Positions 20,207-32,681 of a stretch of 64,000 nucleotides of DNA are shown piece by piece. Source of the DNA: Amphiura filiformis. Lineage: Eukaryota; Echinodermata; Ophiuroidea; Amphilepidida; Amphiuridae. Every line of letters begins with the position of its first letter. Position 1 is the first letter of the stretch. A model generated the notes under the pieces. That model searched no databases and was not told the origin of the DNA. It saw nothing but the letters and a program-made list of their open reading frames with translations. The stretch is taken from NCBI RefSeq assembly GCF_039555335.1, contig NC_092635.1, positions 49,434,052 through 49,498,051 of the forward strand, in the 5' to 3' direction. Both the position numbers and the translations under genes were made by a program.

Positions 20207-21426
20207 TAGGCATATCACCTCAAAAATAATCGCAGCAGAAACACGTTATTTAATGTTCCTACATTATTGAGCTTTATTAAAGCATCAAAAATCAAAAAAC
20301 AGAATTAAAATCGGTCAATGCATTGTGATGTAGTGTCAATTTAAAGATGCTAGTAGATGGAATGAAATCCTGCCACAAATCTCAAAAAATGACTAAGTTC
20401 AGCTAATTAATATGCAAAATTGATGCCAATAGAAAACCGTACATGATATAAAGGTGCGGGTTTTTTTGCACACATATGTATACAACGTTCTTTCAATTGA
20501 TAACAACAAATACACAAAAAGTAATTAATTATGCAAATTAGGTAATTACAGCTAATTATGTATTTATGATATTATTATGTAAATTAGGCATGAGTAATTT
20601 TAGGGTTTTTTTTCAATATTTAATGAACGTCTGTTCATTCATCATAATTTTTTTAAGTATGATCCTGTTATGAGCTTGAATAAATGAACTGCAGTTAATT
20701 ATTTAAAAACAATACCAAAAAAATAAAAAGTTTGACATTTTGACGGTGTCTAGAATTAATTTTCATTTTTACTGTAAACATGGTATGTGTCACCATTACT
20801 CAAAGCCAAGTCCGAAAAGTAAAAATTAAAATTCAGTTGCAATGAGACTTTAAATTAACATTTTGTCATCTGGATTAACATGGGAGGACAATCGGTAAAG
20901 TGAACAGCAATTTTACTGTACCGTGTACCGTATACAAAAATAGTATGGCCTTGGACACACACAATGGCTTAGAGCTATTGTGGTTTGGAAAATTACTCCC
21001 TAAAAAAACATTGATTATTGTTTTGCTTCAACTGGTTTTAGGGAAGTGTTTCATTTGTTGTCGACGGAATTAATTTACATGCTAAGAAAGATTAGTATTT
21101 CAGCTAAATGGTGGTAGTTCCTTTACTTCAATAGGCCTATATTTACTGATTTATGAGCGATCTTCAAAAATCCTAAAAACAGGCAGTAGCTCTTAAACAA
21201 AACAATTTTTAATTTTTGAGGACCCGATGTTAGCCTCGGAAAGGTTTCACACATCATATATTAAAAATTTAAACAATTTGGATAAATGAAGCATATGAAT
21301 AAATTCATTTATCGACATGGATGTTTTCTAAAATTTGCCAAATTTGAAGCGCGCCCTTTTCAATTCACTGTTATGCTTGCATGCACAGTGTAGCAGAATT
21401 ATTGTGCAGCCACTGTGACATACCTA
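20207..21426. mobile_element. 1.2 kb TIR element, copy 1 (empty-site copy)
   Basis: The ends TAGGCATATCAC and GTGACATACCTA are short inverted repeats. It is inserted in the CTACTGAAGATA repeat tract, whose flanking halves are ACTAT on each side. The whole length is homologous to 33886-35963. At 20277-20280 it has an unoccupied TTAA where the other copy carries a 629-base insertion, and near 20368 it lacks ~219 bases present in the other copy. No ORF; TA-type target likely. Confidence 0.78.
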
Positions 21427-22433
21427 ATACTATCTACTGAAGATAGCACATAGTTTGTTTTGTATTTCACATATGCTATCTATTGAAGATAACACTTGGA
21501 TCGGTTTGTATGCCATATAGGTGCTGTCTGCTAAAGAGCACTTTGATTGTTTTGTATTCATGTGCTATCTTCAGTAGATATGAGGGGCACTTGATAAGTT
21601 TGTGACCTAAGGTAGAAGATGAGCTATACAGTTGTAACTGATATTCTTTGCAGTTCACTGAATGATTACACAGAAAGTTTGAAGTAATTTTTTTTTCTAG
21701 TTTTTCTGTTAGAGACAATTGAACCTTTACAGTCAGCAGTTTCTAAGAATTGTCAATTTAGACCCTGTGGGGATGGCGGCTGGCTTTCCTGGGCAGGGAT
21801 TGTATTCCAGTCTCTCCTTTCCATGTTTGAACTCGACAGCCCACTTCATGCTGTACGAAGAGGAACCTCCAAGTGTGGTCACTACGACTTAGTGGACCTG
21901 CTTGGGTGTTAAGCCCTTGAGATCAAGGTAGTGGATGACAATGTGGATTCCCCCAGTTTTTTCCTTCAATTTTCATGTTTTTCTTGTTTTTTCAATTCTC
22001 AGAAACCGCCGTCAATGGCCCATGGTTCAGCTATGGTGCGGTAACTGCTCTAGTTACTCCATATCTCAATTTCAAATTTGCCGTGTTTGGCCTCAATGGA
22101 CCAGATCATATCACAACTTAAGATGTTCTATAGTGTGCCTTTAAGTGGCCAAGCAGGTTTGCCTGCCTTTTTACAGGTCTGCTGATATTTTTTACTGGAT
22201 GAATTAAATATAACAATAATATATTTGGGGAATTTTTTTTTAAATTCAATATTACTGCAGGGGCGTATGTGTGTATGTATGTATGTCATTATGTACATAG
22301 AAAACCGGACTTGCACATCCTTCATGAACAATTGAAAAAGGCATATATAGTTGAATTTCAAAGCCATTGCTAAGTATTTGAGCATCAGTGCTGCCATTGG
22401 CTCAAAATTTGTGTGGCAAATGCATGTCTGTGC
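21427..22433. other. noncoding stretch with repeat fragments
   Basis: Starts with CTACTGAAGATA units. 21730-21900 is less AT-rich than its surroundings but has no supported splice sites. 21900-22070 repeats GGTGTTAAGCCCTTGAGA and the TGGTTCAGCTATGG block. 22050-22112 is a half copy of the TGTGACACGATCTGG element found complete at 60578 and 62871. 22260-22285 has a short GTAT repeat. Confidence 0.5.
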
Positions 22434-22596
22434 CAGTGGCGTAGTGTGTGCCATCACATTGGGGGGGCACCGACCATGATTGGTGGGGCACCGGATCTGA
22501 TTGGGGGTACAAGTCGTCTTTCTGCAATTTTCCTATGGGATTTTAAAAATTTCAGATTGATTGGGGGACATGTGCCCCTATAACGCTACACCACTG
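22434..22596. mobile_element. hAT-like MITE with 8-bp TSD GTCTGTGC
   Basis: The termini CAGTGGCGTAGTG and CGCTACACCACTG are bounded by perfect direct repeats GTCTGTGC (22426-22433, 22597-22604). The interior is G-rich (GGGGGGGCACC). Truncated relatives of the CAGTGGCGTA end appear at 17755, 19930 and 23217. Confidence 0.9.
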
Positions 22597-22780
22597 GTCT
22601 GTGCACAGAGCTAGTTTTCGCTCTTCTGGTTGCCATTTGCTTGGCTATGGGTTTGCTCTTTGCCATGGTTTGGATTTTTGCTTTTCATGTGCTTTCCATG
22701 GTTTCTCACTTTTTGCTTGTAATTAGATTTTGAATTTGCTGCCTGCTCTGTGAGCTTTATGTGGTGTTCTGTATTTTGCA

Positions 22781-24174
22781 TACAGTGTGGTCCAAAAAGC
22801 ACTTTACCTACTTTGAAAGCTTAATTTCTCAGAATTCAGAGCAGTCATTCCCAATATTGTTACATATTTTAAATATATATCTGTCTAAAAATGGGTCGAA
22901 AATCACTTTGTCCACACGCAATAAATCAATGGGATGTACCCAATTACTATCCGCATTGCATTAGGGCTAATGGGTACACACACCCTCGGCTTGTCATTCA
23001 AAAGTAATAAATGTTTTATATGCATGAATAAATTACAATCCAAGATGTTAATCCTTACTATTCATGCTAGATACAATAATGTACCCGAACTTCAATTCCG
23101 TGATTGACAAAGAATTATGAAATTAACAAATCAATCACAATACTCTGAAAAAGATTTTCATAAAAATATGCAAAAACAATTTGAAACGCCATGCGAGGCA
23201 AACTGTTGCGTATTATCAGTGGCGTACCGTGGCCACCCTTTCCCCGGGGGGCTGAAGAAAAGCCCCTTCCTCAACAGCCCGAAAAGGTTGCCCCAATTTT
23301 TTTACGGTCGTTTGAAAAAGTGAAGAGCCAAAAAAAAAAAAAAAAGGATTTATAGGCGCTACCGCCCCAAAAGCAACACATTTTGATGTATAGTACAATT
23401 TTTTCACATTTTCCACCCTTTTTTCTTTACTAATTCTTTTTTGCCGCCCCTTCTTCTGCCTCCACCCCTCTTTTTGCCGCCCCTTCTTCCCACCGTCCCT
23501 TCGATTTTGCCGCCCCCTGCTTTCACCCCGGGGAGCTGGCGCCCCCAAAGCCCCCCCCAAAAAAAAAATATGCGCATGATTATATAGCTTGAGTATGGAG
23601 TATTAGGCAGTAGTTCGGCCAGTTCTATTACGTCCACTCAGTCCTTCACATCTATTCAACATAATAATAGTTACTAATAGTAATGTACTTCTTATGATAG
23701 GTTTGGGTGGGATTCTGACAAGTCAAAAAAATATATCTGTTATTAAGTATACTTCTGCCAAAAAATCATGTCTTGTATTGTAAATTGCCATATCTTGACA
23801 CCTTGAAATCCCGTCTAGAAATCCACAGTCACAATATGCAATCAAATTGTGAGGATTAATATCTTGGATTATAAAAATTCGCTCATGCATGTAAAATTTT
23901 GAATGACAAGCGGAGGTTGTTTACCAATATGCATGCCTAGTGTATCCCTGTTGGTAATCGGATACATCCATTGAATTTCGTGTGGACAAGGTGATTTTCG
24001 ACCCTCTGACATAAAACTGCTGCCATTTTGTTACTTTGTCTTCTTTCCCTCATTTTTCCACATATTCTTAGAAAGCTATATTTTTAAGATATGTAACATT
24101 TTGAGAATAGCTGCTCAAAACTTCGAAAACTGAACCTTTCAAATTGGGTAAAGTTTGTTTTGGACCACCCTGTA
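22781..24174. mobile_element. Tc1/mariner-like element with ~250-bp TIRs
   Basis: The ends TACAGTGTGGTCCAAAAAGC and the complement of TTTTGGACCACCCTGTA start with TA. Inverted homology continues inward (GGGTCGAAAATCAC.TTGTCC near 22893 and its mirror near 23990; ATTACAATCCAAGATG / TCTTGGATTATAA). The centre is occupied by a GC-rich insertion (23217-23575). No transposase frame. Confidence 0.75.
23217..23575. mobile_element. nested GC-rich element fragment
   Basis: Begins CAGTGGCGTACCGTGGCC and contains CCGCCCCTTCTTC-type runs, GGAGCTGGCGCCCCCAAAGC and CCCCCCAAAAAA. The latter half matches 40210-40375 (GGCTGGCGCCCCCAAAGCCC). The basic, Gly-rich ORFs on the - strand here are compositional. Boundaries are uncertain. 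Confidence 0.55.
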
Positions 24175-24654
24175 TAATTGCACTTATCAAATAAAATACT
24201 TGAAATATGTATGTTCTAATGTGTTTCCTCATGTAAATTTTAGTTACTAAATATGTACTTATTTTTTTACACATGATTAGGCTACTTGTTACAAAGCCTA
24301 ATGTTTACAAACTAAGGGAAAGGAAATAAATAAAGTATGAAGAGATTTGCTTATTTTGGGTTTTGATGATGATGATGATGATGATAAAACATTAGTCTGA
24401 AGCTGAAATTATGAAGATGATGTTTTGACAAAGTCAAATTCTTATCATCTAATAGCATTTCAGTATTTCAGCTTGATTTTAATGTGCCTTGAATATAAAG
24501 TAGATCAAAGCAAAGAATGTGTCCAGTGCTTTATTTCATTAACCATAATTATATTTATTAGTTCTGAAGACCTCCATTTTTGAGTTCTTGGGACGTTTTT
24601 AGTTTTTAACACCTTACTTTTTGTGATCAGTTCCTTAGACAAGCAGCGACTTGC

Positions 24655-24875
24655 TACAGGGTGTATCAAAATGATTGGTACCGTCAGTTTTCAGGGATTA
24701 TGGACAGGACTGCCGAAACACAATGCAACATAGATGTACCTAATTTGTGGACAAATAATGTGAACGATAATAAACTACAAATTAAGGCCATTTTACTGTG
24801 ATCCAATTTGGGAGATGCAGGCTTGTCAATAAACATGAAAACGTATGGGTACCAATCATTTTGATACAGCCTGTA
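24655..24875. mobile_element. mariner-like MITE (221 bp), family 2 copy 1
   Basis: TACAGGGTGTATCAAAATGA and the complement of TCATTTTGATACAGCCTGTA are 25-base inverted repeats with TA at both ends. The same family recurs at 40435-40854. Confidence 0.88.
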
Positions 24876-26503
24876 TGATCCTCCCATCAAAGCTTATCAA
24901 TGTGTGCATCCAACTAACACATGGATCAAACACGGAACTTTTTACACATAAAATCCATACGTTGGACCATTTTAGCAGTGAAGCCAGCTCAAGCAGTACC
25001 TGTGTCCTTCAGTTCATTCATAACAAACGCTTGGAAAATACTGCACAAATTTTGAGATGTTTTTTGATATCCCAGTTTGTAAATGTTAATGGTTTTGATA
25101 TATTACGAGCGCAGCGAGCAGGAAATTTTGCATGTTTAAAGGTTTCCATACTATTTTCATAAGCTTTTTATTCAAATGGCACCCATAAGTGTGTTCCATA
25201 TATTATTACATACTAGAAAACAAACTATTGGGGCATGTTGGTGTTTTGGAGGTATCTGATCCCAGCAAAATGTTCCAAAATGTTCCCCTGGTCATGAGGT
25301 TTGTTGTCACACGAGTTTGAGCCATGGGCTCCATACAGATCTCCTGAAAATGCAATTCTAAGATTTGCCCCCCAGATGACCTTTTGATCTGACTCCTGCA
25401 AAATGTTCCAAAATGTACCCCTGGTCATGAGGTTTGTTGTCACCGAGTTTGAGCCCTACCTGACCCTTAACCTTGGGATGACATTTGCAGTTTCATACTC
25501 CCGAAGTGCGAGGGATTATTTTGAGCAAGTTACAGCCTGATCGGAGCAACGAATTTTGTCTGACCTTTGACCTTGATGACCTTTTTGCGGTTTCATACTC
25601 CCCAAGTGTCCGGGATCATTTTCAGCATTAAAAGAATAACGGGTCCTTGGTCAGAACCTGAATCCAGTCCAAAATCAAAACCATAAAGGGGTAAAATTAT
25701 AAAAGAAAATATCCGAAATATGTCTCACCTTGTGAAACTTATAAAAACGAAACATTTTTATGATACATATATTATATATATCAAAACACTTTCTTCAACG
25801 TGTCTAAGAAACTATACGTGTTTCCCAAAATATACTACTTTTATCTTTCTGAATTAGAATAGTAGTATAACTTGGACAACCCAATAAATGCAAACTTGCT
25901 CTGGCTTGGACCAAGTCACAACCTAACCACCAAGTTGGAGGAAGTTTTTCAGGAATTTCCCAAAAAATAGGTCAGTATTCTTTCAAGCACATTTTCTTAT
26001 TTCCAAAATTAGGGTTGGGTCGGCTGAGGGCACTAATCTGATTATGTGCCCAAGAATAAGAGAGTAGCTAGGCATTACATGTGTTTGTTCTTCTGGATTT
26101 TCCTGAGTTCATAATTTTTTAATGGCAAAATTTTACACAATTGTTCTGCTTGATTTTCAGCCCATTTTGGGGTAATTTAGCCCAATTTCACACTGTTTTT
26201 CAAAATTTTCTATCAGGATATTTCACAGCTATCAATCACACCCACAGTAGTAATATTATGGCAAACATAGCACGTTGGTCTATTTAGAAAAAAGTAAGGA
26301 TGAATATAGGCTATATTTCTTATTTAAATCATTGAATTTGAAAGACATGACCTCTAAATTAGTACTCATATCCCATATGCATGTTCATAGGACAATCAAG
26401 TTACTTTTATTACCGGTATATAATGTAGAGTAAATACAGACAATGATCTTATTTAGACCTTACAAGAAGTGAATAGGCTGACCTACTTGCTTAGGCCCAG
26501 TAT
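24876..26503. other. noncoding stretch
   Basis: A diverged tandem pair (period ~132) at 25254-25455 shares CAAAATGTTCCAAAATGT and CCTGGTCATGAGGTTTGTTG. Two further shorter echoes, CGGTTTCATACTCCC and AGTTTCATACTCCC, occur near 25490 and 25590. I see no exon between here and the gap. Confidence 0.5.
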
Positions 26504-26703
26504 NNNNNNNNNNNNNNNNNNNNNNNNNNNNNNNNNNNNNNNNNNNNNNNNNNNNNNNNNNNNNNNNNNNNNNNNNNNNNNNNNNNNNNNNNNNNNNNNN
26601 NNNNNNNNNNNNNNNNNNNNNNNNNNNNNNNNNNNNNNNNNNNNNNNNNNNNNNNNNNNNNNNNNNNNNNNNNNNNNNNNNNNNNNNNNNNNNNNNNNNN
26701 NNN
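26504..26703. other. assembly gap (200 N)
   Basis: Exactly 200 unknown bases, a length usually chosen by convention, so the real distance is unknown. Confidence 0.99.
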
Positions 26704-27142
26704 TTTACCGGAACTCAGTAGGGTTGCACAAATGGCGCATTGATTTAGTGGTGTGCTCCCTAAACAAACACGCGAAAAATAATGTAATTCTACAATAATT
26801 CTAATAAACTTTTGACGTTTTCCAAACTTTCAGGCATCTAAGCTTGCTGCAAGGTTTACACAAACGTTTACTGCATCAGAGTGAGTCCGTACGTTGAATT
26901 TAGGCTGCTACTAGTACTAATTTTAGTAAGCTTACTGAGTAAAAAAAGTGAGTTTATTCACGCATGATAATTTGATATAATTCTAGTCAGTCATGTCCAA
27001 TCTGCATAACATGCACGATTTTTACAGAATAACTGTGCCGGTATCCACTACGATAAAAATATTGGACCTGCCTGTCGTCTATTATAGGTAGAGGATAGTA
27101 AAAAAAAATTCCTATCGTTTATTCTCATTCTTAGTCAGTTAA

Positions 27143-28371
27143 ATCATGGTAGGTATTATAGAAGGAGAATTCACGAACCCAGTTCCCTTTGTACTATGAT
27201 CGTTATGAGTCAATACTGAGCAATCAGGTATGACTATCGATTTGCTAAGCTAGACATGTCCACATTGCTTATTATAGAGGGCGACATTCAATCTAAAAAG
27301 TTGGGACCACAGTAGCTCACAGACAATGGCTTGACTGTGTAATCCCCATAGGGAAATACAAAAATTTGAAATTTGGACACCAGAAACTTGGAGACGTAGT
27401 CTAAAAAGTGTTGGTACTTTATCCTTCATACAGAAGTCATCATGCAGTGAAAGTTAGATTTCATAAAATAAAATCGCCTTTGTGTAAAATGGATCATCGT
27501 GGTAAAAAATGATGCATTACATGCTCTTTTTGTACAGTAAGTCATTGTAAGGCATTGTCAATGATGGTCGCATGAAAAGTGCAGTTTTTAAAACATACAT
27601 TTTCCCATAACCGCTAATTTTTGACCTACAGACATGGTTGACCCCTCATTTTTTAAGTTAAATAATCACCTTTTTAAACAAAATAATTTCCATGTGAAAT
27701 ATCCTACTTGAAAATTTTGTGAACATGCCTAGCTAAGCTTCTTATCTATTGAGCTTGGCCGGTTATGAACCACCGTTATCGCGACTTCTAAGCAGAATGA
27801 CGTCATTTTTACCCACAAAGCATTGTGGCCGTGACCATAAACAAAGGAAAACAATTTAACCGGTAATTTTATAACGCCAATATTTCTTATGGCCAAGCTT
27901 GGCGGATGATAGAAACAACATTGCCAGTCTTGGAAAACCTTTCCAAATCATTTCCACTGGTTTAAAAGTCCCGCAGACACCCGCCAGTATTACTAATCAT
28001 GATCAGAAAAAATACATAAATTCAACGTAACTTTGGAAGGAAATGAGGGAATTCGATCAGGTTTTCACTAGTAAATCAACTTGAACTCGGAAACACAATG
28101 ATGCAATCGAAGATCATGTGACCGATGCAAAAGGGCACTAATACCATCCATTTCCGGTACGGGTCACCTGAGGGGTCTGTTTAAATTAAATTTTAAAATA
28201 GATGATCGATATTGTCGCATAACGATCATAAACATCAAAGGCTGTGTTTGAGGGACTGCACTGATTAAATCCATTCAAGTGATGACTCGCGTTGAATAGC
28301 GTAATCGGCTTAACCCTATTCAGTGGATTAGGATTTTTCTGTGGAACCTCCTTCTATAATACCTACCATGG
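27143..28371. mobile_element. TTAA-flanked TIR element (1.23 kb)
   Basis: The terminal inverted repeats ATCATGGTAGGTATTATAGA (left) and the complement of TCTATAATACCTACCATGG (right) extend ~24 bases and are bounded by TTAA at 27139-27142 and 28372-28375. No long ORF. TTAA duplications suggest a piggyBac or Kolobok relative. Confidence 0.72.
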
Positions 28372-29594
28372 TTAAATATTACTTAAATAACTGTAAACTA
28401 TTTTTTAAAGCAAAAATTAAGTTACCGTCATAAAAACTCCCCTTTTTCTAAAATGAACGAAACTTCACATCTTTTGTTGCGCATACTGCTAGTGCATGTG
28501 AGTATTCTGCACTGCGTCTCACGCATGCAACGCGTGTTACATACGCACACCTCTATGAGCGTGTTACTGGCGTTATCAACACTCATGATGACGTGGGGGC
28601 GTCTACAGCCTGATAGAGCGACACCCAAAATCATGCGATTGTCCAATCAGATTATGAGTCTACGTAATACTGGTAATAGACCACTCCCACTGACTCAGAA
28701 TTATGTTTAGTTCCTTTGTTCCTCATGTTGCCCACCGAGTTCTTCATGCTGGTTTAGTGAATCTCGCATTTCTTTCATTTGGCTTTTTCCCTGTTCTTCA
28801 GGGCTGTTCCTGTGGACCCAAAAAATATGCCAAATTACCAACCTCAAATCGTGCACTGTCTAGTTATGTCAGTACAGTGGCTGTGGTATAATAACTTCTA
28901 AATGCTGAATTTAATTGGTCCTGGATGTCGTCTATTACACGGTAGACAGCAGTGAATGCATTGTTACGCCAACATGCTTGTTCAGGCACGCACTATGTAT
29001 AGCGTGTTGTAAGTGTATTGCAAAAGGTGTATGTAATGAAATTATTAGTTTCCCGTTACCCGCCCTCATAACTTTTTCAATTTGACCAAAACTTTCCTTA
29101 TTTTCATATAAAAGTCTATTATCTGAAAATTGAGATGGAAGTAATCAAAATTGAAACTCAAAATGTTTGACATCCCCTGCTGATCATAATCAGCAGTTTT
29201 TCTTAGAAGGGGTAGAGGATGTGGTAAATAATGGAAATTTAAGGATTACCTCATCATGTTTCTAGTAGTAGTGATTACAAAAATTGCAAATTTCTTTTCA
29301 TTTTAATAAAAACAAATTCAAATCTTTTCTCAATCTGTTGCAAAATGTCTGTAATGATGATCTTAGCATTAATACCTGTTTTGAGCTGGTCTTTTATCAA
29401 CAATATAGGTAATAGCCATATAAAAATGAAAGTTTTGACAATAATTAAATTTTCCAAAATAATGAATAATGAAATCATGACTTCATATTTCACTGAAAAA
29501 ATGTGACAGGAAACTAATCATTTCATTTCATTAGCCTAATATGCGAAGCAGTATGTGCAACTGATGTGTATGTCCTGCACGCCGTGTACATACC
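28372..29594. other. noncoding stretch
   Basis: 28450-28690 has higher GC with many CpG and GCGC words. The overlapping ORFs here lack splice or start context. 29041-29513 is bounded by ATTAGTTTCC and GGAAACTAAT, related to the inner end of the Harbinger-like element at 36192-36579. Nothing else recognised. Confidence 0.4.
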
Positions 29595-29597
29595 TCA

Positions 29598-32003
29598 AAA
29601 TAATTATCTTGTTCCCTCAAGATGATTATCTCATTCCCTCAAGATAATTATCTCATTCCCTCAAGATATTTTTGTTCCCTCAAGATAATTATCTTGTTCC
29701 CTCACAATATATCTTGTTCCCTCAAGATAATTATATATCTTGGTTCCTCATGATATACCCCCCTCATTCTTTTGAGATAATTATCTTATTTCCTCAAGAT
29801 ATATCTCGTTCCCTTAAGATAATTATCTTGTTCCTCAAGATACATCGTTCCCTTAAGATAGTTATCTCATTCCTCAAGATAATTATCTTATTTCCTCAAG
29901 ATATTTCTTGTTCCCTCAAGATAATTATCTTTGTCCCTCACGATTTATCTTGTTCCTTTGAGATAATTATCTTGTTCCCTCAAGATAAGTATCTTGTTCC
30001 CTCAAGATATATCGTTCCCTTGAAATAATTATCTTGTTCTCTCAAGAGAATTACCTGATTCCCTTGAGATAATTATCATGTTACCTCATGATATATATTG
30101 TTCCCTTTAAATAGTTATCTCATTCCCTCAAGATAACTATCTTGTTCCCTCAAGATATTTCTTATTCTCTCAAGGTCCCTCATGATTTATCCCATTCCTT
30201 TGAGATAATTGTCTTGTTCCTTAAGATAATTATCTTGTTTCCTCAAGATATACTGTTCCCTTGAAATAATTATCTTGTTCCCTCGAGATAATTATCTGGT
30301 TCCCTTGAGATAATTAGCATGTATTTAAATGGAATGAAATAATTATCTCATTCCCTCGAGATAATTACCTGGTTCCCTTGAGATAATTATCATGTTACCT
30401 CATGATATATCTTGTAACCTCTAAATAGTTATCTCATTCCCTCAAGATAACTATCTTGTTCCCTCAAGATATTTCTTGTTCCCTCAAGATAATTATCTCG
30501 GTCCCTCATGATTTATCTCATCCTTTGAGATAATTATCTTGTTCCCTCAAGATAATTATCTTGTTCCCTCAAGATAATTATCTTGTTCCCTCAAGATAAT
30601 TATCTTGTTCCCTAAAGATTATTATCTTGTTTCCTCAAGATATACTGTTCCCTTGAAATAATTATCTTGTTCCCTCGAGATAATTATCTGTTTCCCTTGA
30701 GATAATTAGCATGTGTTTTGATGGAATGAAATAATTATCTCGTTCCCTCGAGATAATTACCTGGTTCCCTTGAGATAATTATCATGTTACCTCATGATAT
30801 ATCTTGTTACCTCTAAATAGTTATCTTATTCCCTCAAGATAACTATCTTGTTCTCTCAAGATATTTCTTGTTCCCTCAAGATAATTATCTTGGTCCCTCA
30901 TGATTTATCTCGTTCCTTTGAGATAATTTTTCTTGTTCTCTCAATTAATATCTTGTTTCCTCAAGATATACTGTTCCCTTGAAATAATTATCTTGTTCCC
31001 TCAAGACAATTACCTGGTTCCCTTGAGATAATTATCATGTTACCTCATGATATATCTTGTTCCCTTTAAATAGTTATCTCATTCCCTTGAGATAATTATC
31101 TCATTCCCTCTAGATATAGCTAGTTCCCTTGTGATAATTACCTCCTTCCTTTGAGATATTATCTCATTCCCTCAATATTATTATCTCATTCCCTCGAGAT
31201 ACATATCTCATTCCCTCGAGATAATGAACTTGTTCCCTCAAGATATATATCTTGTTCCCTGGAAATAATTATCTTGTTCCCTCAAGATATATCTCCTTCC
31301 CTGGAGATAATAATCTTGTTCCCTCAAGATAATAATCTCGTTCCCTCAAGATATATTTTGTTCCCTCAAGATAATTATTTCATTCCTTCAAAATATATCT
31401 TGTTCCCTTGAGATAATTATCTTGTTCCCTTGAGATAATTATCTTGTTCCCTTGAGATAATTATCTTGTTCCCTCATGATATATCTTATTCCCACTAAAT
31501 AATTATCTCATTCCCTTGAGATGATTTTCTCATTCCCTCAAGATATATCTTGTTCCTGGAGATGATCTCATTCCCTCAAGATATAGCTTGTTCCCTCATG
31601 ATAATTACCTCCTTCCCTTGAGGTATTATCTTGTTCCCTCAAGATAATTATCGCATTCCCTCGAGATAATTATCGCATTCCCTCGAGATAATTATCTCAT
31701 TCCCTTGAGATAATGATCTTATTCGCTTGAGATAATGATCTTGTTCCCTCAAAATATATCATTCCCTTTAAATAATTATCTTGTTCCCTCAAGATATATC
31801 TCCTTCCCTGGAGATAATTATCTTGTTCCCTCAAGATAATAATCTCATTCCCTCAAGATATATTTTGTTCCCTCAAGATAATTATTTCATTCCTTCAAAA
31901 TATATCTTGTTCCCTTGAGATAATTATCTTGTTCCCTTGAGATAATTATCTTGTTCCATCATGATATATCTTGTTCCCTCAAGATTTTGAGGGAACAAGA
32001 TAT
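29598..32003. repeat. 2.4 kb minisatellite, ~22-bp unit, self-complementary
   Basis: About 105 imperfect copies of a unit containing ATCTTGTTCCCTCAAGAT joined by AATT. Each unit holds an inverted repeat ATCTTG...CAAGAT, and neighbours create AAGATAATTATCTT. Variants ATCTCATTCCCTTGAGAT keep the symmetry; mixed units break it. Higher-order blocks recur (GTATTTAAATGGAATGAAAT at 30320 and a relative at 30713; ~420 bases apart). The array ends in a 17-base-arm palindrome, ATCTTGTTCCCTCAA / TTGAGGGAACAAGAT (31967-32001). Long ORFs reading LFPQD repeats are by-products. Confidence 0.95.
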
Positions 32004-32040
32004 TTTCATACGTCACGTCCGCCTCCAAGCCACGTGCAGT

Positions 32041-32681
32041 GTGGCAAATCTACAAAGGATATGTATGCTAAAACGGGGTGTACAATCCAAATGGGGTGTA
32101 TGCGCTACGTTCGCAACCGGGTGATCTTGTCTACCTCTACTCAGATCGCAAGAAATCTCATGCTAGAGATCGCTACTTAGTCACTACTATCGAAGGCCCA
32201 TGGTGCAACATCCGCAAATTTGTGGGTTCTCAGCTTCGGAATACTTCTTATCGTATCAAGAAATCTGAGTGCTTTAAGGTCCAGTATTATCCTGACCTGG
32301 ATTCTCGTCCCTTTCCCAAGTCGTCTCCACCCACCGAGGATTCCGAGTTTGTTGAAGTGGTCCCTAGCTGAATGTACTCCTCCAGAGCCTCCTTTCATAC
32401 CTGGCGAGTTGTCCACACCTGCTACTTGTGACCCCCTGCCCAGGAATGCTAATCACTCGCACCCCAGTTCTGAGTCAGATCCTCGCGATCCCTTGCGCGA
32501 TAGCGGTCATAGCTCCAGCAATACCTCCGGTTTGGTTGCACAGTCTAATCCATGTACCGGTAACAGCAGTGAGGTTAGTGAAAGTATCCCCCAAGCTAGT
32601 ATGGTTGGCCCTGAGATCATGCCACCATTGCTCACACAAAGGCGTTCTCTTGGCGCCCTCACAAACTTCCTGAGCACCTGA
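32041..32681 (+). pseudogene. Ty3/gypsy-like integrase C-terminus, frameshifted
   Basis: The frame from about 32072 reads YNPNGVYALRSQPGDLVYLY, then RDRYLVTTIEGPWCNIRKF and LRNTSYRIKKSECFKV. This is the small barrel C-terminal domain of Ty3/gypsy integrases, followed by a Pro/Ser-rich tail. A stop at 32069 and a frame change near 32075 separate it from upstream KDMYAKTG. The tail changes frame again near 32360 (after FVEVVPS) and continues to TGA at about 32679-32681. No protease, reverse transcriptase or integrase core is present, so the 5-prime part of the element is missing, replaced at the junction with the minisatellite. Confidence 0.75.

Larger units (their letters stand above)
11755..21595. 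repeat. dispersed hairpin motif CTACTGAAGATA in ~45-base units
   Basis: The unit resembles GTATTACACATGCTATCTACTGAAGATAGCAC plus a TTTGTTTT-type link. Its core GCTATCTACTGAAGATAGC is itself an inverted repeat. Copies or short runs lie near 11775, 11830, 13640, 13700, 15620, 16945, 17190, 17240, 17590-17650, 17825-18010, 19170, 19400, 19450, 19765-19825, 20005-20170, 21430-21490 and 21565; two more at 38890-38935. Several transposons are inserted inside such units. Confidence 0.8.

Noticed and set aside
11755-21595. CRISPR-like array from regularly spaced CTACTGAAGATA
   Set aside because: Spacing is irregular, spacers are not unique, and the context is eukaryotic with introns and transposons.
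23216-23637. Basic Gly/Arg/Lys-rich minus-strand ORFs
   Set aside because: Compositional product of a C/T-rich transposon fragment.
26469-26798. ORF spanning the N gap
   Set aside because: The interior is unknown bases.
29672-31411. ORFs with LFPQD repeats
   Set aside because: They come from the ~22-bp minisatellite; frames shift with unit length and no start or splice context exists.
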